Source of the DNA: Planctomycetota bacterium
Lineage (GTDB): Bacteria > Planctomycetota > Phycisphaerae > Sedimentisphaerales > Anaerohalosphaeraceae
DNA: 5,870 nt
Direction: 5' to 3'
Assembly: GCA_003644175.1 (NCBI GenBank)
Contig: QNBS01000159.1
Coordinates: 1-5,870 of the forward strand
Under the pieces are notes generated by a model, which ran no database searches, was not told where the DNA came from, and worked only from the letters and a program-made list of their open reading frames with translations. Below, piece after piece: positions 5,363 through 5,870 of this stretch (within the stretch, counting starts at the first letter, position 1; each line of letters begins with the position of its first letter). Both the position numbers and the translations under genes were made by a program.

Positions 5363-5870
5363 ATGACACCATTGCAAAAGGCCATCGCCAAAGCCCGGGA
5401 CCAGTGGCGGCGCCTCGAAGACAGCAGTATTCCTGTCTTCTTTGTGGGGTCGGCGACATGTGGTCGAGCCGCCGGCGCCTCGGAAGTATTGGAGCGGTTG
5501 CGCCGGTTTATCGAGGACAAAGGCATAGAGTCGCTGGTTATTGAAACAGGCTGTCTTGGCTTGTGCTATCTGGAGCCATTGGTGATTGTGCACAAACCCG
5601 GCTCGCCGCGGATATGCTACGGCAATGTCGGGCCCGACGAGATAATCGGCATTCTGCAAAATCATGTCCTGGGCGATGACCCGTGCGCACAATGGGCGTT
5701 GGGCAAAATGACGCCGGGAGATGTTGACGGCATCGGTGATTTTAATGAGCACCCGATGCTTCGCCGGCAGGTGCGGCGAATTCTGCGTAACTGTGGAATC
5801 ATCGACCCGGAAAATATGGAACACAGACTGGCTCGTGAAGGCTATCGCGGATTTTTGCGGGCGCTGGAAA
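5363..5870 (+). CDS. nuoF: NuoF-like NADH-binding flavoprotein with N-terminal [2Fe-2S] domain (3' partial)
   Basis: The frame is open from the ATG at 5363 to the right edge (169 codons). Residues 23-105 are a thioredoxin-like ferredoxin domain: VGSATCGRAAGA at 28-39, ETGCLGLCYLEPLVIVHKPG at 61-80, then ICYGNVGPDEIIGIL. Likely cluster cysteines are C33, C64 and C68; C85 (or C108) may supply the fourth. Residues 130-169 (HPMLRRQVRRILRNCGIIDPE then EGYRGFLRALE) are the lead-in to the NuoF FMN/NADH-binding core, which lies outside the window. This architecture is that of HydB/HndC of electron-bifurcating hydrogenases and of NAD-linked formate dehydrogenases, where the full protein is about 600 residues. 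It starts directly after the NuoE stop. The catalytic partner should be encoded downstream, so hydrogenase versus formate dehydrogenase cannot be decided here. Confidence 0.9.
   Translation, partial: MTPLQKAIAKARDQWRRLEDSSIPVFFVGSATCGRAAGASEVLERLRRFIEDKGIESLVIETGCLGLCYLEPLVIVHKPGSPRICYGNVGPDEIIGILQNHVLGDDPCAQWALGKMTPGDVDGIGDFNEHPMLRRQVRRILRNCGIIDPENMEHRLAREGYRGFLRALE

Noticed and set aside
5327..5824. Minus-strand 165-codon frame over the NuoF-like gene
   Set aside because: It is antisense to a clearly homologous coding region that runs off the window edge, and it has no recognisable domain or operon context.

Overview
The window holds two functional blocks on the + strand, separated by a 380-bp non-coding spacer. 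The first is the distal part of a Bat ('Bacteroides aerotolerance') operon. The second is the start of an NADH-dehydrogenase-like flavo/iron-sulfur module (NuoE-like, then NuoF-like) of the kind found with [FeFe]-hydrogenases and formate dehydrogenases. Gene content and mixed base composition fit an anaerobic or facultative Gram-negative-type bacterium with a periplasm. A member of the Planctomycetota (Phycisphaerae-like) or a related PVC-type anaerobe is my best guess, but no rRNA or marker gene is present, so the taxon is inference only.

Bases 2-4472: four tightly packed genes, batB (5' end cut off by the window), batC, batD and batE. They overlap or nearly abut (20-bp overlap, 1-bp gap, TAATG overlap), so they are almost certainly one transcript with translational coupling. 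The proteins are a membrane-anchored von Willebrand A (VWA) protein with a full metal site, a periplasmic TPR protein with a Gln-rich tail ending in VEKDW, a large periplasmic BatD protein with one C-terminal membrane helix, and a TPR-TM-TM-SH3b BatE protein. By family knowledge they form an envelope complex usually encoded downstream of a MoxR AAA+ ATPase and a DUF58 protein, which would lie upstream of this window.

Bases 4473-4852: the spacer. It begins with a terminator-like hairpin and a run of eight T, with a second, competing hairpin upstream. It then holds a 175-bp palindromic element with 17-bp perfect terminal inverted repeats (about 34 bp if five mismatches are allowed), two internal perfect hairpins and flanking 7-bp direct repeats GATGCTT. 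This looks like a MITE-type non-autonomous mobile element and is the most unusual thing in the window. No convincing promoter was found for the downstream genes.

Bases 4859-5870: a complete NuoE-type [2Fe-2S] subunit, followed without a gap by the first 169 codons of a NuoF-type flavoprotein. The NuoF fragment carries the extra N-terminal thioredoxin-like [2Fe-2S] domain typical of HydB/HndC. The pair would pass electrons between NAD(H) and a catalytic subunit encoded beyond the right edge. I see no wholly new gene system here; the novelty lies mainly in the intergenic element.
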